A stretch of 64,000 nt of DNA from Triops longicaudatus (taxonomy: Eukaryota > Arthropoda > Branchiopoda > Notostraca > Triopsidae), in assembly GCA_022885665.1 (NCBI GenBank), contig JAGQDJ010000195.1, forward strand, positions 1 through 64,000. Direction: 5' to 3'. The position numbers and the translations under genes are program-made. The notes below the pieces were generated by a model. It was given only the letters and a program-made list of their open reading frames with translations. It ran no database searches and was not told where the DNA came from. Below, piece by piece: positions 61,328 through 64,000 of this stretch (positions within the stretch are counted from its first letter, which is position 1; each line of letters begins with the position of its first letter).

Positions 61328-64000
61328 TATTGTCTATGCTGTCTTTTCATATAAAAAAAATCGTGTAATGCACGTCCAAGAAGCTTTTAACAATGCAGAC
61401 GCGCCCTTTTTCGGTTCTTGAATGGCTGCTCCTGCTCCTGCTGCATTGCCTCTTTTATATTTCGCTCCTTGCTGACTGCTGCCTCTTCAAACAGTCCACT
61501 GTCATTGTGGAAATGAGCACCGACATCCGTGGTGAAAAAAATGTTTGTCGAATAATGCCTGGTCACCGAATAATACGTCTCTGTCCTCGCAGCAATGCAC
61601 CTTCGATTTTATCCCAGCCGTGATATTCGAAATATTGCTTTGGCACCCGCGAAAGGAATGAGCTCCCACCACATACACGCACGCACGTACACGACGGCCA
61701 ACAGCAATATACGCTGTTTTGGCTAAAATAGTTGGCGTGCCTTTCGCACGGTCCCCGTTTCCACTTTGACAACACGTTGCCCCGTCCACAACGTGAATTA
61801 TACACGGTATTAAAAGCTACACAATCCCCTTGAGGAACTTCATCTGTTCACCACTTGGAATCACCGTTTAAACTTTGTGTGTGTGGTAAGATTATAATTT
61901 CAGGTAAGGAAGCGCGGAAGACTTTCAGGCAGAAATTATAAGTAGACGCAACAGCTCGGCAATGCAAAGCTGCTTAGGCTTGAGCCACGCCACACTTGTT
62001 GCTGCCAAGGGAAGATGGGTAACAGATGTGTGCTTCCTGTGATGGGGTGGCGAAGCCTAAAGTTCTGAAATTGAAATTATACTTCAGATATTGCCGCACA
62101 GGTCGCAAGAAGTCAAGTATGAAATGAAACTCGGTTGCCCTCTTTTCCACTTGTATAGAGTACGAAGAAGGCGTGAGCTTGCCTATCTTTCGATTGCTAG
62201 TATCGAAGGAATACGGGCATATTTTGGGCGATGTTCCCCGTCTTGCAGCACAAACTACACTAGCTAATACTCACTGGTGATCGGTGGAGAAAAGGCCAAG
62301 TCAGGGTAAGCATTCTTAGCGGCGATTTCTGCGTAAGCTAAAGGCGCTGCTCCTGCTACAGCAGCAGCAATCTTTTGGCTTTCCGGACAGCGCTGGCGCA
62401 AACGCACGGAAACCTATATTCGACAACTATTGCTTTTAGATCCGCTATTGCAATGCAGCACTACTGCCTATACAATCATTCCTCCAGTCTCGCTATCACC
62501 GCTATAGATGCGACTTTAGACGTCTCAAAGACATTTCTTTGACGATGGAATAACTTGGCCAGCCTGGAAACGCGGGAAATGCATATAGGCTTATGGTGAA
62601 TGTCCTTTTGCCCAGTAGCGTTTTCGGGGCTGGAAAGCATCTTCAGGATAAGATTTAGTATTTGCACCAAGATAAAACGGAGGAAAAAAAATCAAGTGAA
62701 AAGGAGGAGCTTTGGGGTGTACTGTTGTTGACCAGTCTGCAGTTGGTGGCTTGATAAAGCTTCGCTCGCGACGGAAGAAATTCTTGATGCGTCTTTTGCT
62801 TGGGCGACTTTGAATGTCTTACAGGGATGCTGTAGATGCTCTTAGATCGGTGCGAATGACACGGTCATAAACTTACAAAGTGTTGTATTACTATAAGAAG
62901 TCTACGTTCACTCCCTCGCTCGCTAAAAACAAGATACAAAAGCATTCTCTGCTCTTAAGAGAAAAGAGGGGGAATGTAGACATATACCCCGGGAAAATAA
63001 AGTGTTTTGGGTCTTTTTCTGCCCTTAAATGACTGCGCCAGATCTTGACAGGAAGATTTCTTCTCACTTAAAATTTTAAAATTCAATTTCTTTTTATGGC
63101 TAACACGCTAACCTTCCTTATGGTCCAAATTCGAAGGTATGTCTAGCGCGTCGTATATTACCCACCGCAGGACACGGTTCAGCAACTTGGGACGACGCGT
63201 TAAAACGAGTGGCTTAACTTTGTATGCCTGTTGTGTGTGTGTGGACAAGCCACGCTGTGTGCGTTTCCCTTTGCATGTGGGTGTGTAAAGTCACCAGCCC
63301 TCGTAACCTTTCGCCTACTCGGATATCTCAACTCGACTAGCTGCTGTGCTGTCCTTAGTATAAGTGTATGCCGACCCCTCTGGAAAAACAAGAACTGTAT
63401 TTCTTTAGCTCTCCCCCGGGATAGCTCACCCTCTTATATCGCGTTCTAGAAGCCCGGGCCGAACGGGGTCCAAGCGGTGAGGCGCTTGATCCAGGAGCTA
63501 TTAGATCACGGCCAGCGTCGCGATATCCCCCGGAGGTAACAGCACCTTGGATCCTCCCGGGGGACTTATCGCCTCTGGTGAAAGTACCCTCTCATTTTTT
63601 GGGCCTGCTAGCGTGTATTGCTTTTTGCCAAGAGTTAATGTCTCTCTTTGCCTATCTCGCAGACAAGAACTGGGTCTGCTGTATCTGATGTCGTTTTTAT
63701 ACCCAGCACACTTTTTCCAAGTAGGAGTGGGAAGATCTCCAAATATGGTCGTCTTATCCCGCAGGAAAAGAAAATACACCTTCTACACAGAAGTAAACTT
63801 CTCACCTGGGGCAACCAATTCTACCCCGGTACGGATTAGTAGAAAGTTGGACTCTAATTTCCTTCCAGCGGCAGTTGGGAATTGCTTAACTTGAGGGTAC
63901 ACATCAAGTTGTAAAATTAGTTGGGTAGCGTCTGTTTGATGCAATCCTAGCAGTTGGCTCTTGTTTTCCATTAAAAAAATTATCCACACGGTTTTCACAT
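61328..64000. other. Right flank, no assigned gene
   Basis: Presumed promoter and 5' UTR of the Ig gene followed by unassigned sequence. Overlapping frames at 63501-63998 on both strands are about 70-115 codons long, with no family motif and no splice model. No RNA gene or mobile element was recognised. Confidence 0.4.

Noticed and set aside
63501..63998. Overlapping frames at the right edge as a partial gene
   Set aside because: Frames on both strands have similar length and no recognisable motif or splice site pair. The evidence is insufficient.
1..64000. CRISPR arrays, operons, prophage, rRNA or tRNA genes
   Set aside because: The sequence is a spliced animal nuclear locus. No spaced direct-repeat array was seen, and no rRNA block or tRNA with a T-loop consensus was noticed by eye. 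A tRNA scan would be needed for certainty.

Overview
The window is animal nuclear DNA with split genes. Joining exons across GT-AG introns (mostly 50-450 bp) gives twelve protein-coding genes, and exon phases agree at every junction. An ecdysozoan, most likely an arthropod, fits best. The three-Ig gene at the right is very close to arthropod DIP/lachesin proteins, the bestrophins and formin are of animal type, and the cathepsin L-like protease has DLR in place of DWR, as mite group-1 proteases do. I cannot name the species, and a mite or small crustacean is only a guess.

Layout. 1-10.6 kb: four tandem, same-strand (minus) paralogues of a secreted cysteine-rich protein that I cannot assign to a named family. 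The first two lie in a duplicated block of about 3.1 kb. 11.8-13.9 kb (+): a nine-exon cathepsin L-like protease with a TATA box and a coding 21-bp repeat between propeptide and mature enzyme. 14.7-15.9 kb (+): CIR1 homologue. 16.6-18.7 kb (+): heparan sulfate D-glucuronyl C5-epimerase, convergent with a TTC36 homologue at 19.4-20.2 kb (-). 20.2-28.0 kb: gene-poor, with a 34-base A run. 28.0-37.0 kb (+): a 16-exon homologue of SRCIN1/p140Cap and KIAA1217/SKT. 39.05-44.4 kb (+): a complete FMNL-class formin. 46.4-51.3 kb (+): two tandem bestrophins. 53.7-61.3 kb (-): a DIP/lachesin-like Ig cell-surface protein with a GPI-type tail. 61.3-64 kb: nothing I can assign.

Working together. There is no operon logic. 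The neighbourhood mixes housekeeping and cytoskeletal genes (CIR1, GLCE, formin, SRCIN1-like) with secretory or digestive genes (the tandem array, the protease) and membrane genes (bestrophins, DIP-like). The most unusual material is the four-gene secreted array, the repeat linker in the protease, the run of symmetric phase-1 exons in the SRCIN1-like gene, the split start codon and intron differences in the bestrophin pair, and a GC-AG intron in the Ig gene. All splice models come from reading consensus sites, phase and family alignment. No transcript evidence was available.
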